This document shows, in pieces, positions 18,193 to 30,441 of a DNA stretch of 64,000 nt. Below the pieces are notes generated by a model, which saw nothing but the letters and a program-made list of their open reading frames with translations, made no database searches and had not been told where the DNA came from. The position numbers were made by a program, and so were the translations under genes. The stretch is from Sulfitobacter sp. JL08 (GTDB taxonomy: Bacteria > Pseudomonadota > Alphaproteobacteria > Rhodobacterales > Rhodobacteraceae): the NCBI RefSeq assembly GCF_003352045.1, contig NZ_CP025815.1:2108001-2172000 (forward strand), written 5' to 3'. Each line of letters opens with the position of its first letter. Positions within the stretch are counted from its first letter, which is position 1.

Positions 18193-20013
18193 ATGGACCT
18201 GCGAAATATCGCAATCATCGCGCACGTTGACCATGGCAAGACCACGCTGGTGGATGAATTGCTCAAACAATCCGGTGCGTTCCGCGAAAACCAGTCGGTG
18301 GCCGAACGCGCCATGGACAGCAACGATCTGGAACGCGAACGCGGTATCACCATTCTGGCCAAAGCCACGTCTTTGGAATGGAAAGGCATGCGCATCAATA
18401 TCGTCGACACGCCCGGCCATGCCGATTTCGGCGGCGAGGTCGAACGCATCCTGTCGATGGTGGATGGCGTTGTGTTGCTGGTGGATGCCGCCGAAGGTCC
18501 GATGCCGCAAACCAAATTCGTGACCTCCAAGGCGCTGGCACTGGGCCTGCGCCCGATTGTGGTTCTGAACAAGGTCGACAAACCCGATGCCGAACCCGAT
18601 CGCGCGCTGGACGAATGTTTTGACCTGTTCGCCAATCTGGGTGCCGATGACGATCAGCTTGATTTCCCGTCCATGTATGCCTCGGGCCGCTCAGGCTGGG
18701 CAGATATGGAACTGGACGGTCCCCGCAAGAATCTGGATGCGCTGTTTGATCTGATCGTGAAACACGTCCCCGCGCCCAAACAGATCGAACGAATGGATGA
18801 ACCGTTCACCATGCTGGCGACAACCCTTGGATCGGACCCGTTTATCGGCCGTATCCTGACGGGCCGCGTGGAATCCGGCACGCTCAAGGCGGGTGAAACC
18901 GTCAAGGCGCTGTCACGCGACGGCATGTTGATCGAAAACTTCCGCGCGACAAAAATTCTTGCCTTCCGCGGTCTGGGCCAGCAGGCAATTGATCGCGCCG
19001 AAGCAGGCGATATCGTGTCCATCGCGGGCATGTCCAAGGCCACCGTGGCCGACAGCATTGTCGCGCCTTCGGTCACCACCGCCCTGCCCGCGCAACCGAT
19101 TGATCCGCCTACCATCACGGTGACCTTTGGTATCAACGATTCGCCGCTCGCGGGCCGTGACGGCAAAAAAGTACAAAGCCGCGTGATCCGCGACCGCCTG
19201 ATGAAAGAAGCAGAATCCAACGTTGCCATCAAGATCAGCGACACACCGGGCGGCGAAGCCTTTGAAGTCGCCGGACGCGGCGAATTGCAAATGGGCGTTC
19301 TGATCGAAAACATGCGCCGTGAAGGGTTCGAACTGTCGATTTCGCGCCCGCAGGTTCTGTTTCAGACCAGCGAAAGCGGCGAACGTCTTGAACCCATCGA
19401 AGAAGTCACGATTGACGTGGATGACGAATATTCCGGTGCGGTGATCGAAAAGATCACCGGTACCCGCAAGGGCGAACTGACCGAAATGAAACCGGCCGGT
19501 GCGGGCAAAACCCGCATCATCGCCATGGTGCCGTCTCGCGGGCTGATCGGGTATCACGGCGAATTCCTGACAGATACGCGCGGCACCGGCGTGCTGAACC
19601 GCGTCTTTCACGGCTGGGCGCCACACAAGGGGCCAATACCGGGCCGCCGGGCCGGTGTGCTGATTTCCATGGAAAGCGGTCAGTCGGTGGCCTATGCCCT
19701 GTGGAACCTTGAAGATCGCGGGCGCATGTTCATCGGCGCGCAGGCCGACATCTACGAAGGCATGATCATCGGGGAACACAGCCGTGAAAACGATCTGGAA
19801 GTGAACCCGCTGAAAGGCAAGAAACTGACCAACGTGCGGGCATCGGGCACGGACGAGGCCGTGCGCCTGACCACCCCGATCACCATGTCGCTGGAACAGG
19901 CGATTGCCTATATCGACGACGATGAACTGGTCGAAGTCACGCCGAACGCGATCCGTCTGCGTAAACGCTTTCTGGATCCGCATGAACGCAAGCGGATGTC
20001 CAAAGCGGGCTGA
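18193..20013 (+). CDS. typA: Ribosome-associated GTPase TypA/BipA
   Basis: A 606-residue translational GTPase. G1 is [15 protein letters not shown], the switch region has RERGITI, G3 is [11 protein letters not shown] and G4 is NKVDKPDAE, followed by the EF-G-like domains and the unique C-terminal domain ([15 protein letters not shown]). BipA helps 50S assembly and stress adaptation. Length and motifs are standard. A hairpin just after the stop closes the transcript against the convergent gene. Confidence 0.97.
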   Translation: MDLRNIAIIAHVDHGKTTLVDELLKQSGAFRENQSVAERAMDSNDLERERGITILAKATSLEWKGMRINIVDTPGHADFGGEVERILSMVDGVVLLVDAAEGPMPQTKFVTSKALALGLRPIVVLNKVDKPDAEPDRALDECFDLFANLGADDDQLDFPSMYASGRSGWADMELDGPRKNLDALFDLIVKHVPAPKQIERMDEPFTMLATTLGSDPFIGRILTGRVESGTLKAGETVKALSRDGMLIENFRATKILAFRGLGQQAIDRAEAGDIVSIAGMSKATVADSIVAPSVTTALPAQPIDPPTITVTFGINDSPLAGRDGKKVQSRVIRDRLMKEAESNVAIKISDTPGGEAFEVAGRGELQMGVLIENMRREGFELSISRPQVLFQTSESGERLEPIEEVTIDVDDEYSGAVIEKITGTRKGELTEMKPAGAGKTRIIAMVPSRGLIGYHGEFLTDTRGTGVLNRVFHGWAPHKGPIPGRRAGVLISMESGQSVAYALWNLEDRGRMFIGAQADIYEGMIIGEHSRENDLEVNPLKGKKLTNVRASGTDEAVRLTTPITMSLEQAIAYIDDDELVEVTPNAIRLRKRFLDPHERKRMSKAG

Positions 20014-20021
20014 TCTATCTG

Positions 20022-20048
20022 GGGCGCGGCTTTGGTCGCGCCCTTATT
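20022..20048 (+). terminator. Hairpin terminator after typA
   Basis: GGGCGCG (20022-20028) pairs with CGCGCCC (20037-20043) around an 8-base loop, followed by TTATT. It separates typA from the convergent DUF1330 gene and overlaps that gene's stop. Confidence 0.6.
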
Positions 20049-20331
20049 CGTTGGTTTCCACGATCATCAATTCGCGTTCAGACGCGCCAAGCGCATGGCT
20101 TAACGCTCGCTGGTACGTCACTGAATTATAACATTCTTCCGCTGCCTCGACAGACGGAAACCGCGCCACAACATTGCGCGGACGCGCCTGCCCTTCCAAC
20201 TGAACGAACCGCCCGCCACGCGCAATGAATTTGCCGCCATGTTGGGCAATCGCCTCGGTCGCCAAAGCGGCGTATTTGCTATACGCCTCTTCATCGGTCA
20301 CCGTCACATGTGCGATCCAGAGTGCTGGCAT
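20044..20331 (-). CDS. DUF1330-family protein
   Basis: A 95-residue ferredoxin-like-fold protein of the DUF1330 family: ALWIAHVTVTDEEAYSKYA at the start, AQHGGKFIARGGRF in the middle and FPSVEAAEECYNSVTYQ near the end. The family is of unknown function, related to dimeric alpha/beta-barrel proteins. The start at ATG 20331 follows the alaS stop by one base, with GGAGGG inside the end of alaS as its ribosome site, so it is coupled to alaS. Confidence 0.9.
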   Translation of the reverse strand: MPALWIAHVTVTDEEAYSKYAALATEAIAQHGGKFIARGGRFVQLEGQARPRNVVARFPSVEAAEECYNSVTYQRALSHALGASERELMIVETNE

Positions 20332-20332
20332 C

Positions 20333-22993
20333 TTATCCCTCCAATACAGCAATTGCAGCCGCAATGGCCGCCTTGGCGTTGGCCGCATCGGGCCCACCGC
20401 CCTGCGCCATGTCAGCGCGCCCGCCGCCACCTTTCCCGCCCAACTCTGCCACGGCAGCCTTAACCAGATCAACGGCGGAAATGCGCGACACCAGATCATC
20501 GGTCACTCCGGCAGCGACAGCCGCCTTGCCCCCCGCATCGGCGATCAGCAGGACCGCACCGCTGCCCAGCCGGGATTTGTGTTCATCAATCAGCGCCGGA
20601 AGATCCTTGCCCGTGACGCCCGAAAGCACCTGAGAAATGAACTCTATCCCATTGACTTTATTTGGTTCTGTGCCATCTACAGCTCCACCGCCAGCCATTG
20701 CCAGCTCGCGGCGCAATTGCGCCACTTCGTTGGCCAGTGCCTTGCGTTCGTCCATCAAGGCCCGTACCCGCGCGGGCACATCTTCGGCCTGCGCTTTCAA
20801 TTCCTGCGCAAGCGCGTTGACCCGGCGGTCTTGCGCGCTCAGATGGCGCAACGCATCCGCGCCGGTCAGGGCTTCGATCCGGCGCACGCCCGCACTTGAT
20901 GCACTGTCGCCCAGCAAGGCAAAGACCCCGATGTCGCCCGTCTGGCGCACATGGGTGCCGCCGCACAATTCCAGCGAATAGGTCTGCCCGTCGCTGCCCT
21001 TGCCCGACCCGTCGTGCCGGCCCATCGAAACAACCCGTACTTCGTCGCCGTATTTTTCACCAAACAATGCCTGCGCCCCCAGTCCGCGCGCGTCATCCGG
21101 GGTCATGATCCGCGTTTCCACGGGCGCGTTCTGACGGATATAGGCATTCACGTCCTCTTCAACCTTGGCCAGTTCTTCGGCTGTCAGGGCTGCATTGTGG
21201 CTGAAATCAAACCGCAAACGATCCGCCGCGTTCAGCGATCCGCGCTGTGATACGTGATCGCCCAGCGTTTCGCGCAGCGCCTCGTGCAGAAGGTGGGTGG
21301 CCGAATGGTTCGCGCGGATGGCGGTGCGGCGGGCATGATCGACAATCAGCATCGCCGCCTTTCCCTGTGCCATTTCGCCTTCGATCACCTTGCCGAAATG
21401 TACAAAAACCCCGGCCGTCTTGCGCGTGTCGGTCACTTCGGCCACGCCGGTATCGGTCCGGATCAGGCCGGTATCCCCGACCTGCCCGCCGCTTTCGGCA
21501 TAAAACGGCGTCTGGTTCAGCGCAATCTGCACCGCCCCCCCTTTGCCAACCTTTTTCGCAATGGCCCCGTCAACCACCAGCGCCACAATCTGGCCTTCGG
21601 CAGTTTCGGTATCGTAGCCCAGAAAATCGGTCGTGCCATGTTCGTCGGCCACCTCGAACCAGATCGTCGCATCCGCCGCCTCGCCCGAGCCGGACCATGC
21701 GGCCCGCGCCTTGGCCTTTTGTTCGGCCATGGCAGCATCAAATCCGTCCTTGTCCACCGCGCGCCCCTTTTCACGCAGCGCATCCTGCGTCAGGTCCAGC
21801 GGAAACCCGTAAGTGTCATAGAGCTTGAACGCCGCCGCGCCGGGCAGGTTCTGTCCTTCGGGCAGATCGGCCAGTTCCTCATCCAGCAGCTTCAGCCCGC
21901 GATCCAGCGTCGTCTTGAACCGGGTTTCTTCCAGCTTCAGCGTTTCGGTGATCAGCGCCTGCGCCTGCCCCAGTTCGGGATAGGCCGCCCCCATCTTGCG
22001 CACCAGCGCGGGTACCAGCTGATACATGATCGGGTCTTTCGCACCCAGCAGATGCGCATGGCGCATGGCGCGCCGCATGATCCGGCGCAACACGTAGCCA
22101 CGCCCGTCATTGGACGGCATCACCCCGTCCGCAATCAGAAACGAGGTTGAGCGAAGATGATCCGCAATCACGCGGTGATGCGTACGCCCGGGCCCGTCAG
22201 GATCGGTGCTGGACGCATCTGCACTGGCCTCGATCAGGCTGCGCATAAGATCGGTGGCATAATTGTCGTTTGTGCCCTGCAACAGCGCCGCAACCCGTTC
22301 GATGCCCATGCCGGTATCTATCGACTGGTTGGGCAGATCGGTGCGCGATCCGTCGGCAAACTGTTCATATTGCATGAAGACAAGGTTCCAGATCTCGACA
22401 AACCGGTCGCCGTCTTCTTCCGGGCTGCCCGGCGGGCCGCCCCAGATGTGATCCCCGTGATCATAAAAGATTTCCGAACACGGGCCGCAGGGACCGGTCG
22501 GGCCCATCATCCAGAAATTGTCATCCGTGGCGATACGGATGATCTTGTCATCGCTCAATCCGCCAACCTTTTTCCACAGGTCTGCCGCCTCGTCATCCGT
22601 GTGATAGACGGTAACGGTCAGCTTGTCCTTGGGGATGCCCAGTTCCTTTGTCACCATCTCCCACGCATAGGGGATCGCTTCGGATTTGAAATAATCGCCA
22701 AAGCTGAAATTTCCCAGCATTTCAAAGAACGTGTGATGGCGCGCCGTATAGCCGACATTGTCCAGATCGTTGTGTTTACCGCCGGCGCGCACACATTTCT
22801 GTGCTGTCGTCGCGCGGGTGTAATCGCGGTGTTCCAGCCCGGTGAACAGGTTCTTGAACTGCACCATGCCGGAATTTGCGAACATCAGCGTCGGATCATT
22901 GCGCGGCACCAGCGGGCTGCTGTCGACCACCTTGTGCCCCTGTCTTTGGAAATAAGACAGAAATGTCGATCTGATATCGTTGACGGTTTGCAT
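20333..22993 (-). CDS. alaS: Alanyl-tRNA synthetase
   Basis: An 886-residue AlaRS: class II catalytic domain at the N-terminus ([32 protein letters not shown]), the editing domain with zinc ligands [12 protein letters not shown] and [13 protein letters not shown], and a glycine-rich C-Ala domain ([15 protein letters not shown]). I start it at ATG 22993 rather than at an in-frame start 69 bases upstream, since MQTVNDIR is the usual beginning and AAGGGG lies just before it. It leads a two-gene unit with the DUF1330 gene. Confidence 0.97.
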   Translation of the reverse strand: MQTVNDIRSTFLSYFQRQGHKVVDSSPLVPRNDPTLMFANSGMVQFKNLFTGLEHRDYTRATTAQKCVRAGGKHNDLDNVGYTARHHTFFEMLGNFSFGDYFKSEAIPYAWEMVTKELGIPKDKLTVTVYHTDDEAADLWKKVGGLSDDKIIRIATDDNFWMMGPTGPCGPCSEIFYDHGDHIWGGPPGSPEEDGDRFVEIWNLVFMQYEQFADGSRTDLPNQSIDTGMGIERVAALLQGTNDNYATDLMRSLIEASADASSTDPDGPGRTHHRVIADHLRSTSFLIADGVMPSNDGRGYVLRRIMRRAMRHAHLLGAKDPIMYQLVPALVRKMGAAYPELGQAQALITETLKLEETRFKTTLDRGLKLLDEELADLPEGQNLPGAAAFKLYDTYGFPLDLTQDALREKGRAVDKDGFDAAMAEQKAKARAAWSGSGEAADATIWFEVADEHGTTDFLGYDTETAEGQIVALVVDGAIAKKVGKGGAVQIALNQTPFYAESGGQVGDTGLIRTDTGVAEVTDTRKTAGVFVHFGKVIEGEMAQGKAAMLIVDHARRTAIRANHSATHLLHEALRETLGDHVSQRGSLNAADRLRFDFSHNAALTAEELAKVEEDVNAYIRQNAPVETRIMTPDDARGLGAQALFGEKYGDEVRVVSMGRHDGSGKGSDGQTYSLELCGGTHVRQTGDIGVFALLGDSASSAGVRRIEALTGADALRHLSAQDRRVNALAQELKAQAEDVPARVRALMDERKALANEVAQLRRELAMAGGGAVDGTEPNKVNGIEFISQVLSGVTGKDLPALIDEHKSRLGSGAVLLIADAGGKAAVAAGVTDDLVSRISAVDLVKAAVAELGGKGGGGRADMAQGGGPDAANAKAAIAAAIAVLEG

Positions 22994-23082
22994 GGACGGC
23001 ACCCCTTTTGGGCGAAGAATTTCGGTTTCCGTCAAATAACCGCCCACCTGCGTGCTGTCCACAGGTCACTGACCCAAGACGC

Positions 23083-23115
23083 AAAAACAGGGCACACTGT
23101 CCGCGCGCCCTGTTT
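23083..23115 (-). terminator. Hairpin terminator after recA
   Basis: AAAACAGGGC and GCCCTGTTTT form a stem around an 11-13-base loop, with a run of T on the minus strand (TTTTTG). It lies 50 bases after the recA stop and before the alaS promoter; the symmetry means it could also act on the plus strand. Confidence 0.75.
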
Positions 23116-23165
23116 TGATGTGTTTTCTGTGCGGGCGCGAATATGCGCCGCAACGCGTTCGATCT

Positions 23166-24245
23166 TCAGGCTTCCAGTATATCCTCGTCCGCCGCGTCCG
23201 CCCCTTCGGGCATGTCGAAATCAAGCCCGTGCGACGCCCGTATCTTGTCTTCGATCGCGAACGCGATCTTGGGGTTGTCGCGCAGGAACTGTTTTGCGTT
23301 CTCGCGCCCCTGTCCGATCCGTTCATCGCCATAGCTGAACCACGAACCCGATTTATCAACCACACCGGCCGCCGCGCCAAGATCCAGCAATTCGCCGTTC
23401 TTGGAAATGCCTTCGCCATACATGATGTCGAATTCGACCTGTTTGAACGGGGCGGCAACCTTGTTTTTCACGACTTTGACGCGCGTGGCGTTGCCCACAA
23501 CCTCGTCCCGGTCCTTGACCGCGCCAATGCGGCGGATATCCAGACGGACCGAGGAATAGAATTTGAGCGCGTTGCCCCCCGATGTGGTTTCGGGGCTGCC
23601 GAACATCACGCCGATTTTCATCCGGATCTGGTTGATGAAAATCACCATGCAGTTGCTGCGGCTGATCGATCCGGTCAGTTTGCGCATGGCCTGGCTCATC
23701 AGACGGGCCTGCACGCCAACGCTGCTGTCGCCCATGTCGCCTTCCAGTTCCGATTTCGGCGTCAGCGCCGCAACCGAATCCACGACCACCATGTTCACCG
23801 CGCCCGACCGCACCAGCGTGTCTGTGATTTCAAGCGCCTGCTCGCCGGTGTCAGGCTGCGAGATCAGCAACTCGTCGATATCCACGCCCAGTTTCTTGGC
23901 ATATTGCGGATCAAGCGCATGTTCCGCATCGACAAAGGCGCAAACACCGCCCTTTTTTTGCTGTTCTGCCACGCAATGCAGTGTCAGCGTCGTCTTGCCA
24001 GAGCTTTCGGGCCCGTAAATCTCGATGATACGGCCCATCGGCAATCCACCGATTCCCAGCGCAATGTCCAAACCCAGAGAGCCGGTCGAACTGGCCTTGA
24101 TGTCCTGTATCGCGCCTTCCGCGCCCAGTTTCATGATCGAGCCCTTGCCGAACTGCCGTTCGATCTGCGCCAGTGCGCTGTCCAGCGCTTTCTGCTTGTC
24201 CGCGTTTTTCTTGCTGTCCATTGTCAAAAGATCTGCCGTTGCCAT
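23166..24245 (-). CDS. recA: Recombinase RecA
   Basis: A 359-residue RecA, the DNA-strand-exchange protein and SOS coprotease. Walker A is [13 protein letters not shown] (about residues 79-91), followed by the conserved [13 protein letters not shown] and the loop region QALRKLTG-like segment [13 protein letters not shown]. Length is normal. The promoter region carries a LexA-type box (24299-24313), so it is expected to be DNA-damage inducible. A terminator follows the gene. Confidence 0.98.
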   Translation of the reverse strand: MATADLLTMDSKKNADKQKALDSALAQIERQFGKGSIMKLGAEGAIQDIKASSTGSLGLDIALGIGGLPMGRIIEIYGPESSGKTTLTLHCVAEQQKKGGVCAFVDAEHALDPQYAKKLGVDIDELLISQPDTGEQALEITDTLVRSGAVNMVVVDSVAALTPKSELEGDMGDSSVGVQARLMSQAMRKLTGSISRSNCMVIFINQIRMKIGVMFGSPETTSGGNALKFYSSVRLDIRRIGAVKDRDEVVGNATRVKVVKNKVAAPFKQVEFDIMYGEGISKNGELLDLGAAAGVVDKSGSWFSYGDERIGQGRENAKQFLRDNPKIAFAIEDKIRASHGLDFDMPEGADAADEDILEA

Positions 24246-24298
24246 AATTGTTCATTCCCTTACTGTCACACCCGCGCGCGGGCGGCAATGCTGTCGAT

Positions 24299-24313
24299 GT
24301 TCGCCTCTTGTTC
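24299..24313. promoter_or_regulatory. LexA (SOS) box of recA
   Basis: GTTC-GCCTCTT-GTTC is an exact match to the GTTC-N7-GTTC direct repeat used by alphaproteobacterial LexA. It lies 54 bases before the recA start on the other strand, where it reads GAAC-N7-GAAC. Confidence 0.9.
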
Positions 24314-24436
24314 TTTATGGGACCAAAAAGAGAACATTTCAATCAAATTTTTCCTGCGCCTACTGTTTGCACCAAGAGTTAAAGAGTGGTTTACAAATGG
24401 CAGCACATCTGTGGGCAATCCAAGGGATAAACCTAA

Positions 24437-25054
24437 ATGCTTGTTTTTTATAAGGAACGTCTGGTGTTTTTGTCGGTGCCGAAAACCGGAACCACCGCAT
24501 ATCAGACGGCGCTGGCCCCGCATGCCGACATTGTGGTGTCCGATCCACCGATTCTGAAACATGCGCCGGTCTATCGCTACAACCGTTTTTTTCGCCCCAT
24601 GTTCGAAAAAGCCTGCAACGTCGAGATGGAATTGCTGGCGGTGATGCGCGAACCGGTCAGCTGGCTGGGCAGCTGGTACCGCTACCGCCAGCGCCCGTTC
24701 ATGAAAGGCAACCCCAATGCAACCTTCGATCTGAGTTTTGACGACTTTGTCCAAGGCTATATCAAAGGGCGCAAACCCGCATACGCCGATGTCGGCAGTC
24801 AGGCGAAATTTCTGGAACCGCATCCCAGTGGCTGCCACGTCACCCATTTGTTCCGTTACGAAGATCAATCCGGCCTGCGCGCCTTTCTGGAAGACCGTCT
24901 TGATCTTTCGATCAGTCTGGGGGCGGAAAACGTATCGCCCAAATTGCCGCTGGATTTGTCGCCAGACACCCGCGCGGCCCTGCTGCGCAAATGCAGTCAG
25001 GAGTTCGATCTTTACAACAGCATCCCGGTGCGCGGCGACCCCGACGACATATGA
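24437..25054 (+). CDS. Sulfotransferase-family protein
   Basis: A 205-residue cytosolic sulfotransferase-like protein. The PAPS 5'-phosphosulfate loop is LSVPKTGTTAYQ (about residues 12-23) and the 3'-phosphate region is MREPVSWLGSWYRYR (about residue 70 on). The acceptor is unknown; in Roseobacters such genes may modify surface glycans or small molecules. It is shorter than typical family members (about 250-300 residues) but both nucleotide-binding motifs are present. It is divergent from recA. Confidence 0.85.
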   Translation: MLVFYKERLVFLSVPKTGTTAYQTALAPHADIVVSDPPILKHAPVYRYNRFFRPMFEKACNVEMELLAVMREPVSWLGSWYRYRQRPFMKGNPNATFDLSFDDFVQGYIKGRKPAYADVGSQAKFLEPHPSGCHVTHLFRYEDQSGLRAFLEDRLDLSISLGAENVSPKLPLDLSPDTRAALLRKCSQEFDLYNSIPVRGDPDDI

Positions 25055-25085
25055 ACCGGCACCGCGCGGCCCATACACCGGACAT

Positions 25086-27419
25086 CTAGTGCAACTGACG
25101 ATGTACCGTTTCGGTCAGATCGTTCAAAGAAAACGGTTTCGGCAGAAAGACCGAGTTCGGGATGCGGGTCTGGTTTTCGCCGAATGAATCCTCGGCATAT
25201 CCCAAAACAAACACCACCCTGACATCGGGCCGGTCCTGCAAGGCCTGCCGCACCCAGCTGGGCCCGTCCATGCCGGGCATCAGCACATCGGTCACAAAAA
25301 CATCCACGGCCACTCCGGGATCTTCCAGGGTTTTCAAAGCCGCCTCGGCGCAATCGGCCTCAAGCACGGTATAGCCGCGCAAACGCAGGGCGCGGCTGGC
25401 AAAGGCACGTACCGGCGCTTCGTCTTCGACCAGCAGAATCACGCCTTCGCCATGCTTGGGCTGTGTCGCCACCGCGACAACGGGCGCTGGCGCAGGTGCC
25501 ATCGCTTCCACTTCGTAGACCGGGAACAACAGGGTAAAGGCGGTTCCCGACCCGACCACACTGTCCACAAAGATGAACCCGCCTGTCTGCTTTACGATCC
25601 CGTAGGCGGTTGACAGGCCAAGCCCGGTGCCCTCGCCCGTGCGCTTGGTGGTAAAGAACGGTTCGAATATTTTTTGCAACTTGTCCGCGGCGATCCCCGT
25701 TCCTTCGTCCGAAACCTTGACCGATACGTAAGAACCGACAGGAATATGGGCGCGCTCGCGTTCCACCATGTCTGGAAAGTGCACCCCTTCGGTTTCGATA
25801 CGGATTTCACCGCCCGACGGCATCGCATCCCGTGCGTTTACCACAAGGTTCATCAGCACCTGTTCAAGCTGGCGCTTGTCGGCGCGGATGGATTGCAGAA
25901 CCGGATCATGCGACAGCGTCAGAGTTATTTTTTCACCGACCAGCCGGTTCAGAAGATGGGTCAGGTCAGACAGGGTATCGCGCATATCCAGCACTTCGGG
26001 CCGCAAGGTCTGCTTGCGCGAAAACGCCAGCAACTGCCCGACAAGGGCAGCGGCCCGATTGGCATTCTGGTTGATCTGCACCAGATCGCTATATTCCGGA
26101 TCCCCCTGATCATGCCGCAGCAACAACAGATCGCAATGCCCTGAAATCGCTTTTAAAAGGTTGTTGAAATCATGCGCCACACCGCCCGCCAGTTGCCCGA
26201 TGGCCTGCATTTTCTGGCTTTGCACAAACTGCGCTTCCAGCGTTTTAAGCTCGGTTGCATCGCTTAGAACTGCGATCAGGGCGGTGCCTGTCGCCTCGAC
26301 GCACCGGTTCAGCGTGACCTGAACGAACACCTCCCTGTCGCGCCGCGTAAGGCGCAAGAACTCGGATCGGGGGGTGGAATGCGCCTGCGCAGCTTCGGCA
26401 AGCCAGTCCGGGATCGCCCGCCCCAACCCTTCCATCACATCCGACAGCACGGTGTTTTCACCGATCTTGCCACCCAGAAGGGCCGTTGCCGTGGTGTTCG
26501 CCATCAGAATCTCGCCACCGGCCGCCACTTTGAGCAGGGGCACCGACAGATCCTGAAACATGGTCCAGTCCTGCGGATCGTGCTGAACCTGCATCGGCAT
26601 CAGATACACTTCGCGCCGGCCGGCGCTGGCCGGCACTTCTGACACCAGCACATCCCTGGGGCCTTCTGCGGTCGTGATCCTGCTGGGCTGGCCGGATGTA
26701 TAGGGCAGCGACACAAACAATCGGTCCAGCGATTTGACGCGGCTGCCGATCAGGTGACGCGCGGCTTCGTTCATGAACAAAACGGCGTCGGTACGTCCGA
26801 CTGTGATCAATGGGATGGACAGGCTGTCCGCCCCGCGCCCCGTATTCGGACGTTCAAGTATATCCTCGATCCGCCACAGAAACATGCCCTGCCCCACACC
26901 GTGCACAGCCAGCCGGTAATGTCCCTGACGCGTTACCAGATCTTCTTTGGCCGACCCGACAGTTTCCGCCTTGGATTGCAGGCGGAACAAAACCGCGCTG
27001 GGGTTTGCAAAAACCGTGCGCAACACGCTGGCAAGCGTTTGCGACCCTAGGCTGTCCATTCTTTCGCGCGCCGCCGCGTTGCGCGACCGGATCACACCAT
27101 CCGTGTCTGTCACGAAACTGGGCGCAGCATCTTTGGCAATGAAATCGGTCAGGATGCGATAGGCGGTTGCCTGCGCGTTTCTGTGATACAGCGCCAAACC
27201 AAGCAGCAGCGCCGTGATCGCCGCCAGAGTGCCCCCGGCCCCGACCAGCGGCAACAAGACCGGCCTGGGTGCCAGAAGAACACCGCCTGCCATGATCACC
27301 AGCGCCGTGGCGAACAGGATACTGCATTGGCGCACTGCCTGATCCGCAACACGTTGCAAACGCGCAAACACACCATCCGTAACGGGCCGGGCATGTTGTT
27401 CATCCGTCTGTGTCAGCAC
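25086..27419 (-). CDS. cckA: Hybrid histidine kinase CckA
   Basis: A 777-residue membrane kinase of the CckA-ChpT-CtrA phosphorelay, which controls cell cycle, motility and gene transfer agents in Rhodobacterales. Two membrane helices lie at about residues 33-51 and 55-78, PAS-like regions follow, then HisKA with H416 in GGVAHDFNNLL, the ATPase domain (NLVVNARDAMP, GTGLGLSTAYG), and a receiver with D711 in FVTDVLMPGMDG. Domain order and length match CckA. In the receiver, VLGYAED replaces the more common ISGYAED. Confidence 0.95.
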   Translation of the reverse strand: MLTQTDEQHARPVTDGVFARLQRVADQAVRQCSILFATALVIMAGGVLLAPRPVLLPLVGAGGTLAAITALLLGLALYHRNAQATAYRILTDFIAKDAAPSFVTDTDGVIRSRNAAARERMDSLGSQTLASVLRTVFANPSAVLFRLQSKAETVGSAKEDLVTRQGHYRLAVHGVGQGMFLWRIEDILERPNTGRGADSLSIPLITVGRTDAVLFMNEAARHLIGSRVKSLDRLFVSLPYTSGQPSRITTAEGPRDVLVSEVPASAGRREVYLMPMQVQHDPQDWTMFQDLSVPLLKVAAGGEILMANTTATALLGGKIGENTVLSDVMEGLGRAIPDWLAEAAQAHSTPRSEFLRLTRRDREVFVQVTLNRCVEATGTALIAVLSDATELKTLEAQFVQSQKMQAIGQLAGGVAHDFNNLLKAISGHCDLLLLRHDQGDPEYSDLVQINQNANRAAALVGQLLAFSRKQTLRPEVLDMRDTLSDLTHLLNRLVGEKITLTLSHDPVLQSIRADKRQLEQVLMNLVVNARDAMPSGGEIRIETEGVHFPDMVERERAHIPVGSYVSVKVSDEGTGIAADKLQKIFEPFFTTKRTGEGTGLGLSTAYGIVKQTGGFIFVDSVVGSGTAFTLLFPVYEVEAMAPAPAPVVAVATQPKHGEGVILLVEDEAPVRAFASRALRLRGYTVLEADCAEAALKTLEDPGVAVDVFVTDVLMPGMDGPSWVRQALQDRPDVRVVFVLGYAEDSFGENQTRIPNSVFLPKPFSLNDLTETVHRQLH

Positions 27420-27538
27420 GCTGCGTCACTCCTGCCAGTTCGAATCGTGTCAGGGCATTACCGTCATCAACGGTTAATCCGCGCTTAACCGCTGCTTCGC
27501 GATCTCAATTTACTACCTTAAGTTGTTTAGATTTCAAA

Positions 27539-28705
27539 TTACCCGCGCGTCAAGTGTGCGCTGTAAAATCCATCTCCGCCCTGGGACGGCAGAAATACCT
27601 GCTCAAAGGTGCACTTCCATTCCGGATTACGCGACAGGAACGCCTGAACACGGTCCTGGTTTTCAGACCGAAGGACGGAACAGGTGGCATAAGCCAGCGT
27701 TCCGTTCGGCGCCACAAGCGCCGCGGCATTTGAAAGAACATCGTCCTGCACACCATTCAGATCGTTCAGTTTTTCCGGCGTGAGGGTCCACTTTCCATCC
27801 GGCGAACGGCGCCACGCACCACTGCCCGAACAAGGCGCGTCGCAGAGCACAAGATCATAGGGGCCGTTCTGTGCCAGCTCATCGACTGTCAGCATACGCA
27901 CGCCTGCTCCGGCCCGCACGGCGCGCAGCGGCAGGTCTTTCATCCGGCCCGGATCGATATCATAGGCAAAAAACCGGGCATTCACCCGCGCCGCCATCGC
28001 CAGTGTCTTGCCGCCGCCACCGGCACAGTAATCCAGAACGGTCTGATCATCGCGCAGGGGCAACGCAGCAACAACCGCCTGACTGGCCGCGTCCTGCAAT
28101 TCAACGCAGCCGCTGGTATAGGCCGCCGAATTCCGGATTTTACGCGCCCCGTCGCACACGACCAGCACAGTCTCGGCCAGCCCGTGCGGCTGAACGCTTA
28201 TGCCCTCTTCGGCAAGCCGGTCTATCGCCTCGGCCACCGATCCCATCGCCAGATTCACCCGCAGCATGACCGGCGCGCGTTCTGCCAGATGCATCGCCGT
28301 GTCTTCGGCGGCGTCGCCCAGAGACTCTTTGAACGACCGGACCAGCCAGTCCGGCAGGTTCCAGCGCTCGGAGTCTGATTGCGGTTCCTGGCCAGCGGCG
28401 CGTTCCGCATCATCAAGGGCGGGCGCACCATACCCATCGCCGGTAAACACGGTTTCGGGGTCTGCACCGGACGCGCGGACCTGCCCGATCATAAGGCCAC
28501 GCCCGCTCATCCCGCCGCCCAGGGCGGCAAATGACAGCTTGCGCCGGATCGCATCAAAAACATGATCACGGATAGCGGCACGATCCTTTGATCCGGCAAA
28601 CCGGCTGCGTCTGGCCCAGGACGTCAAAGCCTGTTCGGCAGGAACTCCGTTCAGAATCTCATCCAGAATGGTGACGGCCGCGGCGACGCGCGCAGAGGGT
28701 GTCAT
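27539..28705 (-). CDS. RsmB-like rRNA cytosine-C5 methyltransferase
   Basis: A 388-residue RNA m5C methyltransferase of the RsmB/NOP2 family. An N-terminal NusB-like helical region precedes the SAM domain, with DYCAGGGGKTLAMAA as the SAM loop. The two catalytic cysteines are in LCDAPCSGSGAWRR and LAYATCSVLRSEN. It methylates 16S rRNA in relatives. It sits 50 bases downstream of guaB in the same direction and could share its transcript. Confidence 0.92.
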   Translation of the reverse strand: MTPSARVAAAVTILDEILNGVPAEQALTSWARRSRFAGSKDRAAIRDHVFDAIRRKLSFAALGGGMSGRGLMIGQVRASGADPETVFTGDGYGAPALDDAERAAGQEPQSDSERWNLPDWLVRSFKESLGDAAEDTAMHLAERAPVMLRVNLAMGSVAEAIDRLAEEGISVQPHGLAETVLVVCDGARKIRNSAAYTSGCVELQDAASQAVVAALPLRDDQTVLDYCAGGGGKTLAMAARVNARFFAYDIDPGRMKDLPLRAVRAGAGVRMLTVDELAQNGPYDLVLCDAPCSGSGAWRRSPDGKWTLTPEKLNDLNGVQDDVLSNAAALVAPNGTLAYATCSVLRSENQDRVQAFLSRNPEWKCTFEQVFLPSQGGDGFYSAHLTRG

Positions 28706-28755
28706 TGCCCGGTTTTCACATTATATTTGGCGCACAACATATTGTTCATAAACAC

Positions 28756-30240
<1,485 letters not shown>

Positions 30241-30441
30241 CTATGACACGGATCGCACCTGCGTAAAAGAGGCCATGTATATATCTTGGGGATGATCCAC
30301 ATCCGTGCCCCAAGGGATCGCCATTTCAGGCGAATTTTCAAAAAATGCCGCGACCAAACCTGATTTTGCCGCAAGCCGCCTTTCTCTTGGCGCAAGGTCG
30401 CCTATTGTCTGGCCAACACTGGCAAAAGGACGACCCCGCGC

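Noticed and set aside
18913-19983. Minus-strand frame of 356 codons inside typA
   Set aside because: It is a mirror of the GC-rich typA gene; typA itself has all GTPase motifs.
22157-24557. Long plus-strand frames over alaS and recA
   Set aside because: They lie opposite two certain genes and show no domain.
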